DNA of 21,589 nt from Methanosarcinales archaeon (GCA_023136155.1 JAGLRT010000035.1:1-21589); one strand, 5' to 3'. Positions 1-7,594 are shown, numbered from the stretch's first letter. Translations and numbers: made by a program. Notes: generated from the letters alone by a model not told the origin.

Positions 1-198
1 GGAATCAATACTGAAGTGAAATTCCGTGATGAACGTGGCGATATTCAGATATCAGATGTCATGAAGGCCCCTATCAAGGTCTATGAGGATATACCTTTTA
101 GTGAAAAAGTGGGGAACAGCGCATATATGTTAGTGGTGCTTGTGATTGCAGGTGCATTGGGACTGTATTACTATAAAATACGGGGCCGCACAGAATAG
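1..198 (+). CDS. C-terminal end of a membrane-anchored surface protein (partial)
   Basis: The reading frame is open from the first base of the window to a TAG at 196-198, so only the last 65 residues of a longer protein are present. The visible part is a short polar stretch followed by one hydrophobic segment of about 20 residues (MLVVLVIAGALGLYYYK) and a short basic tail (KIRGRTE). That arrangement fits a C-terminal transmembrane anchor with the bulk of the protein outside the cell, as in archaeal COG1361/S-layer-related proteins and some ABC-exporter-associated proteins. The family assignment is inference, because the diagnostic ectodomain lies upstream of the window. An internal GTG at 16 is in the same frame but need not be the start. 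Confidence 0.6.
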   Translation, partial: GINTEVKFRDERGDIQISDVMKAPIKVYEDIPFSEKVGNSAYMLVVLVIAGALGLYYYKIRGRTE

Positions 199-293
199 GT
201 ATAACCTTAAATCGGTCATATGCCGGAGAACAGTGCGCTCTTATCCTTGAACTACTGACTTGTAGTAAAATTTAATATACCTGTCAACTTCAC

Positions 294-302
294 TATATAT
301 AA
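294..302 (+). promoter_or_regulatory. Candidate TATA box for the phosphatase operon
   Basis: TATATATAA lies about 29 bp before the ATG at 327. With the usual archaeal spacing of roughly 25-27 bp from the box centre, transcription would start at about 323, nearly leaderless. A second AT-rich box (TTTAATATAC, 271-280) would give a leader of about 25 nt that includes the GGAG at 316. The sequence does not show which is used. Confidence 0.4.
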
Positions 303-326
303 TGGAGTATTAAGTGGAGTATTAAG
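303..326 (+). repeat. Perfect 12-bp tandem duplication carrying the ribosome-binding site
   Basis: TGGAGTATTAAG occurs twice in direct succession (303-314 and 315-326), ending directly against the ATG at 327. Each copy carries a GGAG Shine-Dalgarno core. The second copy (316-319) is 7 nt from the start codon, an ideal spacing. Confidence 0.9.
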
Positions 327-1139
327 ATGCCTGAGCCTGAATACGTCATATATACCGACATGGATGGCACGCTGATAGACCATGACACCTATTCATATGA
401 AGCCGCCCTGCCAGCCCTTGACCTGATACGCAAAAAGCACATTCCGCTGGTGTTCTGCACCAGCAAGACCAGGGCAGAACTTGAAGTATATTGCAAAGAA
501 CTGGAAATATACCATCCGTTAATATCTGAGAACGGCGGAGCTATATTCATTCCTGAAGATTATTTTGATTTTTCCTATGGTTATGATAAAATATCTGACC
601 ATTACAAGGTCATCGAACTGGGAGTAAAATATGACATACTTGAGAGGACACTAAAAGAAGTATGCACTGATATCCAGTGTGAGGTTATTGGTTTCGGAGA
701 CATGGATATTGACGAAGTGTGTGTGGATACAGGACTCAGTGCAGAAGTTGCAGCCCTGGCTAAACGCCGTGATTATGATGAAGCGTTCAGGGTATTGAGT
801 CCTGCACCAAAAGATGACGAACTGGAAATAGAGATTGTTAAGCGGGGTTTTAACTGTACCAGAGGTGGACGATATTATCACATCATGGGCAACAACGATA
901 AAGGAAGGGGGGTGGATATTTTGACCGCTCTGTACCGCCGCAAGTGGCCTGGTATCAGGACAATCGGTCTGGGTGACAGCCTAAACGACCTGCCCATGTT
1001 AAAAGCAGTGGATATTGCCATATTGGTGCAAAAACCGGGCGGCTTGTATGACCCTGCCATTCCACATTCCGGGATAATAAAAGCAGATGGTATTGGTCCT
1101 GCCGGATGGAACAGGGAACTTATTGATATCCTGGAATAA
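327..1139 (+). CDS. gpgP: Glucosyl-3-phosphoglycerate / mannosyl-3-phosphoglycerate phosphatase, HAD family
   Basis: A 270-residue HAD-superfamily phosphatase of the mannosyl-3-phosphoglycerate phosphatase family. Motif I is DMDGTL (nucleophile Asp11, acid/base Asp13), ENGG is at 68-71 in the Cof-type cap region, and motif IV is GDSLND at 216-221. The length is normal for the family. Enzymes of this family remove the phosphate from glucosyl- or mannosyl-3-phosphoglycerate to give glucosyl- or mannosylglycerate, cytoplasmic compatible solutes. The glucosyl version is preferred because a GT81-type glucosyl-3-phosphoglycerate synthase lies nearby (3021-4232) and no mannosyl synthase is seen. It heads a plus-strand run with the genes at 1192 and 1725. 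The start is supported by GGAG 7 nt upstream. Substrate preference cannot be read from the sequence alone. Confidence 0.88.
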   Translation: MPEPEYVIYTDMDGTLIDHDTYSYEAALPALDLIRKKHIPLVFCTSKTRAELEVYCKELEIYHPLISENGGAIFIPEDYFDFSYGYDKISDHYKVIELGVKYDILERTLKEVCTDIQCEVIGFGDMDIDEVCVDTGLSAEVAALAKRRDYDEAFRVLSPAPKDDELEIEIVKRGFNCTRGGRYYHIMGNNDKGRGVDILTALYRRKWPGIRTIGLGDSLNDLPMLKAVDIAILVQKPGGLYDPAIPHSGIIKADGIGPAGWNRELIDILE

Positions 1140-1191
1140 GATATATGTTATTATACTGTTAAATTTAATAGTACAATGGGAGTGATGAGTA

Positions 1192-1719
1192 ATGATTAGA
1201 CTCGGCAGCATGCTGCCACAGGCATTTTTGATAGGTATAACCGACCTTGTCGATTTGATAGGAGCTGAAATGACCGTGGAATGGTTGATACGCATTGGAA
1301 CAGAACTGGGTGAAACCCAGGGTCCCGGGCTTGAGGGAGATCCGGAGGGTGACTTGAATTACTTGCCTATGTGTCCTTTTTCGCATGAATTAATCCGTTA
1401 TATTGATATGTTTGGGGAGCGGCCAGAGGGATTTAAAATAATTGTGGACTATGTAAAAGAACGTGAAGCAGCCGATGAGGATAAAGTTGAATGCCCGGCA
1501 GTTTCTTCTGTCCTTTGCCTCTTGCACCACGCTTATCGTGTCAAAAGAGCAGAAATGGCAGGCCAAAAAACCCTGCATCTTGCATGCAAGTCTCCTTTGA
1601 CTGGTAGTAAGACAGCCTACAATGAAGAAGCTATCGAAAAAGCAGGTGTGACAAAGAAAGATGTCGATAAGATCATGGAAAAGAGTATCTGTGTTTTTAA
1701 GTTCGTAAAGGAGGAGTAG
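1192..1719 (+). CDS. Conserved-looking protein of unknown function, cysteine-containing
   Basis: A 175-residue soluble protein that I do not recognise. It has no signal peptide or transmembrane segment. The N-terminal 40 residues look helical, then come an acidic glycine-rich stretch (about 44-54) and five cysteines: Cys61 (in MCPFSHEL), Cys101 and Cys109 (in ECPAVSSVLCLLHHAY), Cys132 (in LACKSPLTG) and Cys167. With His112/His113 they could bind a metal or Fe-S cluster, but the spacing matches no motif I know. The gene begins 52 bp after gpgP with a GGGAGTG ribosome site and ends 5 bp before the GH15-like gene, whose ribosome site (AAGGAGG) lies inside its last codons. Co-transcription with gpgP and the hydrolase is therefore likely, and a role in the same solute pathway is an inference from context only. 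Confidence 0.8.
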   Translation: MIRLGSMLPQAFLIGITDLVDLIGAEMTVEWLIRIGTELGETQGPGLEGDPEGDLNYLPMCPFSHELIRYIDMFGERPEGFKIIVDYVKEREAADEDKVECPAVSSVLCLLHHAYRVKRAEMAGQKTLHLACKSPLTGSKTAYNEEAIEKAGVTKKDVDKIMEKSICVFKFVKEE

Positions 1720-1724
1720 GGCCT

Positions 1725-2957
1725 ATGGACATTAAGGAGGCAGATAAACTTTACAAAAACTGCATGAAGATTTTGGTTGAAAACCAACATCCTAACGGCG
1801 GGTTCTATGCAAGTCCACCCGGAACCAGATATCCCTTCATCTATCCCCGTGACCACTCCATCTGCATTCTTGGCACTATCTCTGCAGGATTGCTGGGTGA
1901 AGCAAAAAAAGGCCTTGAATTCATGCTGTCATCCCAGAAACCATCAGGTGAGTTCAGCCAGCGGTATGATGTGGACGGAAACGATACCAGTTATAAGGAC
2001 TTGCAGATAGACGGTAATGGCCTCATTCTCTACGCCCTTAACCAGTACCTTAAGGCCACAGGTGGCCTGTTCTTTGAAAGTCTGGCTGACCGTTCCTTTT
2101 GCGAACAGTACTGGGAAGCCATTGAAAAGGCAGTTTATTTCATATTACAGAATAAAAATGAAGAGGTAAACCTCATACATACCATTAACAGTATCCACGA
2201 ATACCCTGCATACGAGCATGGGTTTGAGATATATGCCAATTCCACATGCTGTGCCGGACTTTTCGGAGCAGTGAAAATAGGAGAAGCTTTGGGCAAAGAT
2301 GTGGAAGAATGGCGGCTACACGCTGAACAGGTTAAAGAGGCAATCCTTGAACGGTTGTACAGTCCAAGGCGCAGGTCATTCATAAAATGTATCAGGGTGA
2401 AATACAAAAGCAGTGAACCTATCGGATACGATGCCTATGCATCCAGTGTGATAGACATAGACGCTGTGGAGTATGCCCCTGCATTGTTCGGTCTTATTGA
2501 TGAGCATGACCTTAGAAACGTAAACACGGTAAAGCGTATCGATAAATTACTATGGGATGAAGAACTGGGAGGGTTGAACCGGTATCCTGAACTCTGGGAC
2601 CGTAATAATGGTGGATATGGTCCCTGGTTTCATTTCACATGCCAGCTTTCCAACCATTATACTGCAGTGGACAACCAGTATATGGCAAAGAAATACCTGG
2701 GCTGGGTGGTAAATATGGCCCATGATTACATGATGCCAGAACACATCTCAACGGTGGAGCGATTCGAGATGTGGCTGGAAGATTATACCAATGCCAAGAT
2801 ATTGAGGGACAGCAAACTGAAAATGATAGACCTGATAAAGGAACATCCCAAATGGAAAGAAGGATTTGCCTATGTTACCATGCCCCTCATCTGGCCCCAT
2901 GCCGAGTTCATTATTGCATATAATAATTATAGAAAGAAATTTTTGAATAAATCCTGA
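1725..2957 (+). CDS. GH15-like glycoside hydrolase (glucoamylase fold)
   Basis: A 410-residue cytoplasmic protein (no signal peptide) resembling the catalytic (alpha/alpha)6 barrel of GH15 glucoamylase/glucodextranase enzymes, without the usual N-terminal beta-sandwich. Family-like landmarks are IYPRDHSICILG (39-50, the W/YxRDxS sugar-site signature), an acidic aromatic stretch at 158-170 (HEYPAYEHGFEIY) that could supply the general acid, MPEHIS at 337-342 resembling the general-base loop, and PLIWPHAEFI at 387-396 near the C-terminus. GH15 enzymes release glucose from alpha-glucosides by inversion. Because the gene is coupled (5-bp gap) to the unknown protein and gpgP, and faces gpgS, a glucosylglycerate or related alpha-glucoside is a plausible substrate. 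Storage-glycan trimming is the alternative. The catalytic residues are assigned by resemblance only. Confidence 0.78.
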   Translation: MDIKEADKLYKNCMKILVENQHPNGGFYASPPGTRYPFIYPRDHSICILGTISAGLLGEAKKGLEFMLSSQKPSGEFSQRYDVDGNDTSYKDLQIDGNGLILYALNQYLKATGGLFFESLADRSFCEQYWEAIEKAVYFILQNKNEEVNLIHTINSIHEYPAYEHGFEIYANSTCCAGLFGAVKIGEALGKDVEEWRLHAEQVKEAILERLYSPRRRSFIKCIRVKYKSSEPIGYDAYASSVIDIDAVEYAPALFGLIDEHDLRNVNTVKRIDKLLWDEELGGLNRYPELWDRNNGGYGPWFHFTCQLSNHYTAVDNQYMAKKYLGWVVNMAHDYMMPEHISTVERFEMWLEDYTNAKILRDSKLKMIDLIKEHPKWKEGFAYVTMPLIWPHAEFIIAYNNYRKKFLNKS

Positions 2958-3020
2958 AAAGATAAAAAGTATTGGATTATTTAATTGATTATTAAGTTAT
3001 GAGTATCTGGTATTTCTTTA

Positions 3021-4232
3021 CTACTTGTAAGTATTGTAATCATGCAGGGCAGCATCTTTCAACTTTTCCCTGAGATCCGGCATGGCAGATATAGCCCTTT
3101 TCCAGTCAGGCAGCAGTACTCCGCTTGGGTAATCAATATATTCTTTTCCTGACGCAAACATAATCTTTGAAAATTCCTCGACCATACATTCTTCTGCATG
3201 CCTGCTATAATTCAGGCCGTTGCACATGGCATCGGCATGATATTGTCGTATGCGGTCCTGAGCTATACGTTTGAACAGTACATTGGCGCTTTGCAGGAAC
3301 GCCTCGTTAATATCAATCCCATCAACTTCTACCAAGTTCCTAAATATGGTCTTTGTGATATCCTTTATCATCTTCTGGATAGCACCCTCAGAACCATCGC
3401 CTATGGAACGGTGCTTATGCTCATAGAATTCAAGGTCCATCTGGGATATTCTCTTTAATGCCGTGCTCTTGTAAACTTCTGCAAGCAGTCCCACCTCCAG
3501 CCCCCAATCGCCTGGAATGCGGATGTTTATGGCAAGGTCTGAGGTCATGCCGAACTCGCCGGATAGCGGATATTTAAATGCACACATGTATTTGAGGAAA
3601 TTCGAACTGTATTTGGTCTTCTCAAGCAACGCATTCAACATAGGATTCAAAAATAGCCTGCAAACCCTGCCGTACATTATCAGGTTATCCATGTCAATCC
3701 TTGCATAGTAACCTTTATTGAAGAAAAAACTGAGGTCTGGTTCCACGATTGGATAAAATAGCTTTGCTGGCATTAGTTTTGTATATGACACAATGTCCGC
3801 ATCATGCATGCCAATGGCATAACTATCCAGGCTTGCAACACCCAGGGATATCCAGGTATCCTTACCCTTGCCTGAAAACATGGTGATGTCAAGCCCTCTC
3901 TCCTTTAATTCTTCAATTACCTGGGCCACAGTCGGCCCGTTACACCAAACAATTGTGTAAGGTATCCTGAGTCTGGAAAAAAAGTTCTTTACTTCAATAT
4001 ATTTTTTTTCATTTTCTGCAGCAAGCGCAATGATGACCTTGCTTAGATATGTAGACTCATTGATACAATCAATGATGTTGTCCAAACTGTTTCCATGTAT
4101 CTCTTCATAGAGCATTGGTATCAACAGCGTCATCGGACGCTCCTCTGCCAGCTCTTCCAGAGAGGACATTATGGTCTTCCCATCTATCCTGAAATCATGG
4201 ACTGTTGTTATCCTTTCCTGATTGAAATCCAT
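3021..4232 (-). CDS. gpgS: Glucosyl-3-phosphoglycerate synthase (GT81 family)
   Basis: A 403-residue GT-A glycosyltransferase resembling the GpgS enzymes of Methanococcoides and actinobacteria. It transfers glucose from an NDP-glucose to 3-phosphoglycerate, the committed step to glucosylglycerate. Visible landmarks are LLIPMLYEE at 36-44 at the start of the nucleotide-binding fold, the glycine/lysine loop SGKGKDTW (120-127), the metal-binding DAD at 144-146 (MHDADIV), PLSGEFGMT (222-230) and GDWGLEVGLL (241-250). The ATG is preceded by GGGAGTGG. It lies 49 bp downstream of the AOR gene on the same strand, across an AT-rich gap with TATA-like sequences, so it may share that transcript or have its own promoter. 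It converges with the GH15-like gene. The gene ends TAG TAA, a tandem stop. Confidence 0.9.
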   Translation of the reverse strand: MDFNQERITTVHDFRIDGKTIMSSLEELAEERPMTLLIPMLYEEIHGNSLDNIIDCINESTYLSKVIIALAAENEKKYIEVKNFFSRLRIPYTIVWCNGPTVAQVIEELKERGLDITMFSGKGKDTWISLGVASLDSYAIGMHDADIVSYTKLMPAKLFYPIVEPDLSFFFNKGYYARIDMDNLIMYGRVCRLFLNPMLNALLEKTKYSSNFLKYMCAFKYPLSGEFGMTSDLAINIRIPGDWGLEVGLLAEVYKSTALKRISQMDLEFYEHKHRSIGDGSEGAIQKMIKDITKTIFRNLVEVDGIDINEAFLQSANVLFKRIAQDRIRQYHADAMCNGLNYSRHAEECMVEEFSKIMFASGKEYIDYPSGVLLPDWKRAISAMPDLREKLKDAALHDYNTYK

Positions 4233-4281
4233 CTTCCCACTCCCATTTTATTGATAATAAAATTTTTATTGGTTTTTGCAT

Positions 4282-6018
4282 TTATATGCCTGTCTTTTTC
4301 CGATATAATTTCAGCATCTTCTCTATGGTATTTTTCTGCAGCATACCCAACTGGGATACTGTTTCAAAGAACCGTGCAGGAACAAACACTTTATCTACAT
4401 CAAACCCTTCCCGTTTCTTGAATTCATACTTTGCCAGGAATATCTTCCTGCCTATTGCTTCAAGTTCGTCCCTGGTCTTTTTGATACCTACACATTCAAG
4501 AGCATCTACCATGTTCTGCTCACTATAAACACCCCTGGCAAACAGGCAGCATACCAAGCTATTGTTAATCATGCGCCAGTAGTCCTCATAGATGAGTTTG
4601 TCCACCATTTGTTCTTCACTTAACGGCTGGCTGGAAGCTTTCTGGTCGATGCTGTACCCACCATTGTCCAGATGGGAATGACGTACACCCACTATCTGCC
4701 CCACTATTGAAGCAGGGCCTGTATGGTACCCTGCAATTTCAAGACGTCCCAGGTTTATGGCAAAGTCCTCACCGCCATATTCTGTTGCTGCCAATGCAGT
4801 ACCTTTTGCCAGTGCCTGATAAAACTTGTTTGGCATTTCAACAATGCGGTCTATCATTTTCAGGTAATTATCAGTATCACCCCAGCGCAGTGATATGCCC
4901 AGGGTATCCGGGGGCGTGATAAGATCGCGTTCATACATTTCAGTGGCCCATGCCAGCACACCTCCAGTGCTCATGATGTCAAGACCATGCTGTTCACACC
5001 TGTCAATAAGACGCAGCACATCCTCACCCATGGTGATACCAAGGTTCGTACCCAGAGAATAGATGAGTTCATAATCATAACTGATATGGGATACCTCGAA
5101 TTCGTGCCCTTTTTGGAATGGCGTCTTGAGCATAGCAATATGAATACACCCGATAGGACAGTTACTGCATGCGATCTTTCGCAGCAACAGGTTATCTGCA
5201 AAGTATTCGCCTGAAATACTCTCAGCATTTTCGAAGTGCGATTGCTTGAGGTTCTTGGTGGGAAGCCCTTTCAACTGGTTCAGTACATTGATATTGGCAG
5301 CTGTACCCAGGTCATGGTATTTGTCCATGACTTCGGTATCTACCACTTCTCCATAGAGTTTGCTGTACATCTTCTTGTAGGCGGGCATGTCTGGCAATTC
5401 TACCTCTTCGGTCCCTGATATAACGATGGCTTTGAGGTTCTTGCTGCCAAATACCGCACCCAGGCCCAGCCTGCCGAAATGTCGATACGTATCCACATTC
5501 ACGTTCGCATACTTTACCTGGTTGACCCCGGCCTTACCTATACGCATGATACTGCGCCTGCCTTTTCCAGGCTCTACTTCGCGCAGAATTTTGCCTGTTA
5601 CCTCTATGGATGACAGGTTCCAGATACTTGTGGCGTCCTTGAGTTTTACTTCATCATCGTGAATGGACAAGTATGTTGGTTTGGAAGCGCGCCCTTTAAT
5701 GACTATGCTGTCATATCCGGCAAATCGCATTGCCATTGCCAGCCGCCCGCCTGCATGGGATTCACCCATCTCTCCGGTCATTGGTGACTTGAACATGGAC
5801 ACCACCTTGGAGACACAGGGGAAGATGGTGGTCAGGGGTCCGATACTGAATATGATGGGATTCCCAGGTGAGAGTGCATCGATTCCGGCAGGACACTCTT
5901 CCAGCAGTAATTGTGTAGCCACTCCCGTGCCACCCAGATATTTTTCGAACAGGTCGCTGCGGTCCCGGATATGGTGTTCAGCGGTCTCGAGGTCGATATA
6001 TAGCACATTGGACCACAT
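4282..6018 (-). CDS. aor: Aldehyde:ferredoxin oxidoreductase family (tungstopterin) catalytic subunit
   Basis: A 578-residue AOR-family enzyme. The N-terminal domain shows YLGGTGVATQLLLEE (27-41), GPLTTIFPCVS (60-70), KSPMTGEMGESHAGGRLA (77-94) and AGYDSIVIKGRA (100-111), the stretch that wraps the bis-pterin tungsten site. The [4Fe-4S] ligands are Cys284, Cys287 and Cys291 (CSNCPIGC) plus a later cysteine at 490 or 491 (LVCCLFARG). The family oxidises aldehydes to carboxylates in the cytoplasm with ferredoxin as acceptor. The substrate cannot be read from sequence. The start follows the stop of the ferredoxin gene by one base, so the two subunits are translationally coupled, as in AOR complexes with a separate polyferredoxin subunit. 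The adjacent gpgS raises, without proving, a link to phosphoglycerate supply. Confidence 0.88.
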   Translation of the reverse strand: MWSNVLYIDLETAEHHIRDRSDLFEKYLGGTGVATQLLLEECPAGIDALSPGNPIIFSIGPLTTIFPCVSKVVSMFKSPMTGEMGESHAGGRLAMAMRFAGYDSIVIKGRASKPTYLSIHDDEVKLKDATSIWNLSSIEVTGKILREVEPGKGRRSIMRIGKAGVNQVKYANVNVDTYRHFGRLGLGAVFGSKNLKAIVISGTEEVELPDMPAYKKMYSKLYGEVVDTEVMDKYHDLGTAANINVLNQLKGLPTKNLKQSHFENAESISGEYFADNLLLRKIACSNCPIGCIHIAMLKTPFQKGHEFEVSHISYDYELIYSLGTNLGITMGEDVLRLIDRCEQHGLDIMSTGGVLAWATEMYERDLITPPDTLGISLRWGDTDNYLKMIDRIVEMPNKFYQALAKGTALAATEYGGEDFAINLGRLEIAGYHTGPASIVGQIVGVRHSHLDNGGYSIDQKASSQPLSEEQMVDKLIYEDYWRMINNSLVCCLFARGVYSEQNMVDALECVGIKKTRDELEAIGRKIFLAKYEFKKREGFDVDKVFVPARFFETVSQLGMLQKNTIEKMLKLYRKKTGI

Positions 6019-6019
6019 A

Positions 6020-6430
6020 TCACATCACCTCGGTCTTTCTTATCTCAAGTACATCGTGACTGCAAAACTTGGCACATACTCCGCAGTGGATGCAGATTAC
6101 CGGCATATCCGCCCTGTCAAAATGAATCGCACGAGGTAGGCAGGCATCAGCACATACCCTACACGAGTCGCACAGGTCCTTATCCAGCACCACACCGCCG
6201 CCGTTGCGGGGTGTCAGGGCTCCTGTCGGGCATGCCCTGGCGCAGGGTGGGTCTATACATGAACGGCAGACAATTATACCGATTCCACTCTCGATACCCC
6301 CGGATGTACGGACATCAATTGCACTGTCTATCAGCGATACTGAATTTGCATTAGTACGGCTGCAGGCAAGCATACAACTGTAACAATTTATGCACCTGTT
6401 GGGGTTCGCTACTTTAATTTTAGCTGGCAA
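6020..6430 (-). CDS. Four-cluster ferredoxin, probable electron-transfer subunit of the AOR
   Basis: A small polyferredoxin with 16 cysteines in four quartets, enough for four [4Fe-4S] clusters: CINCYSCMLAC, CRSCIDPPCARAC, CDSCRVCADAC and CIHCGVCAKFC. The second quartet has the CxxCxxxxCxxxC spacing typical of HycB/DmsB-like Fe-S subunits. The longest frame starts at an ATG at 6484 (154 residues), but that ATG has no ribosome site and adds 18 residues unlike the family. I prefer the TTG at 6428-6430 (136 residues), which has GAGGGG 7 nt upstream and puts the first cluster near the N-terminus, as usual. The stop is one base before the AOR start. It probably passes electrons from the tungsten enzyme to soluble ferredoxin or another carrier. 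Confidence 0.88.
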   Translation of the reverse strand: MPAKIKVANPNRCINCYSCMLACSRTNANSVSLIDSAIDVRTSGGIESGIGIIVCRSCIDPPCARACPTGALTPRNGGGVVLDKDLCDSCRVCADACLPRAIHFDRADMPVICIHCGVCAKFCSHDVLEIRKTEVM

Positions 6431-6560
6431 TTCCCATCCCCTCTTACAATATAATTTAGCAGAAGATACACTTATGCTTTTCATTCTAAAATAATTTAGT
6501 TGATTCTGGAGTTCGGCCCGCTTCTGACTTTGACTGCAAAGACTTCAAAAATGAGATATC

Positions 6561-7301
6561 CTAAGTTTTAGAATCGTGGATAATTGAATTTATCAACTGT
6601 TGCCCCTCATCTGATTTGAATCGTGGAAGTTCCCAATCTTCTATTATCTTTGACCTGTTAACCTTTGAATCTTCACCGGTGAGAGGATTGTGACCTTGTT
6701 TTTCGAACTTTTGTTTATAAACCATGACACCCCGGCGCTGCCATGCAGGTGTTTCTGCCAGATTTATACCATGTTCCCAGGCAAGCTGATGCAATTTTTC
6801 TGATTTCATACCTTCCAGCTTTTCTGCAGCCTCTTTAGCATCCATTCCGTCTTCGCGCAACAGATAATAGCCGTATGAGCTTATCAGATTACGCCAGCAC
6901 TCATTTTGTCGCCAGTTGAGGTATTCAGTAATGTCATTACGGTCTATGATGGATACTCTTGAATCAAAAGACAGGGGTTGTGCAATTCCCAGATTTATGG
7001 TAAGTGCCGAAGCAATGAAGCTGGGAATAACAGAATCGATTTTCTCAAGCCTGCCGTTAAAAGGTAAGTCCTGGACAAATACCAGATTCATCTCATCCGA
7101 GAATAGATATGCTAACGTAGGATTAATACCGCTTTTGCTGAAAAAATCATGGGTAGAGCGAACCATACCCTCAGTAAAACGAATATCATAGGGTTTATTG
7201 AATTCAAGTTTACGGAGGGCTTTGGAAAAACCTCTACCATCCACTCTTAATACAGCAGTGCTGACAACCTTTAGCTGTGAAAACAATTCCCGATTCTTCA
7301 T
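6561..7301 (-). CDS. thg1: tRNA(His) guanylyltransferase-like 3'-5' polymerase
   Basis: A 246-residue Thg1 family protein. The family adds nucleotides 3' to 5' at tRNA 5' ends: G-1 on tRNA-His, or template-dependent repair in archaeal and Thg1-like members. Diagnostic motifs are RVDGRGF at 19-25 (metal-binding Asp21, GTP-binding Gly/Arg), FSDEMNL at 67-73 (Asp69, Glu70) and YLNWRQNECWRN at 127-138. The frame is uninterrupted. In Methanosarcina acetivorans the homologue contains an in-frame UAG read as pyrrolysine, and there is none here, although the gene itself ends in TAG. It starts 17 bp after the PRC-barrel gene stops, so the two are probably one transcript. An AGG lies immediately before the ATG, closer than ideal. 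Confidence 0.92.
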   Translation of the reverse strand: MKNRELFSQLKVVSTAVLRVDGRGFSKALRKLEFNKPYDIRFTEGMVRSTHDFFSKSGINPTLAYLFSDEMNLVFVQDLPFNGRLEKIDSVIPSFIASALTINLGIAQPLSFDSRVSIIDRNDITEYLNWRQNECWRNLISSYGYYLLREDGMDAKEAAEKLEGMKSEKLHQLAWEHGINLAETPAWQRRGVMVYKQKFEKQGHNPLTGEDSKVNRSKIIEDWELPRFKSDEGQQLINSIIHDSKT

Positions 7302-7318
7302 CCTGTAATTGTGAATCT

Positions 7319-7594
7319 TTAATCGGATTCATTTTCAGGTTCTTTTGCATCTTTCTTGAACCGGTGAACCATCTGTTTAATAATGATTATATCACCTGAT
7401 GCAATTACCCAGCGGTAAGGAAGAATTACACCTTTATCCGCTTTATTGAATAATTCCGAGTTGATTTTCCCAACAGCCAATCCTGATATTCTGGATTCGT
7501 TTGGATCCAGTACAAGATCATTGACCTTTCCAACATAGACTCCTTTGTCAGTATAAACATTTAATCCAAACAAGGTTGATACTTCAGCGCGCAT
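7319..7594 (-). CDS. Small PRC-barrel domain protein
   Basis: A 91-residue stand-alone PRC-barrel protein. The frame can be extended to an ATG at 7666, but the start at 7592-7594 (MRAEVSTLFG) is preferred because it has GAGGG about 6 nt upstream and because the only good TATA box (7632-7639) would lie inside the longer version. Barrel features include LNVYTDKGVYVGKVNDLVLD, the short hydrophobic GLAVGKI strand and VILPYRWVIASGDIIII, followed by a charged tail of about 17 residues. PRC barrels occur in RimM (rRNA processing), photosynthetic H subunits and the archaeal cell-division proteins CdpB1/CdpB2. This one has the size of a CdpB-like protein, but its partner thg1 would equally suit an RNA role. 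Neither is established. Confidence 0.82.
   Translation of the reverse strand: MRAEVSTLFGLNVYTDKGVYVGKVNDLVLDPNESRISGLAVGKINSELFNKADKGVILPYRWVIASGDIIIIKQMVHRFKKDAKEPENESD

Noticed and set aside
4233..4281. AT-only hairpin TTTTATT-ATC-AATAAAA between the AOR gene and gpgS
   Set aside because: It is weak, has no T-tract on the transcribed strand, and is expected by chance in such AT-rich sequence.
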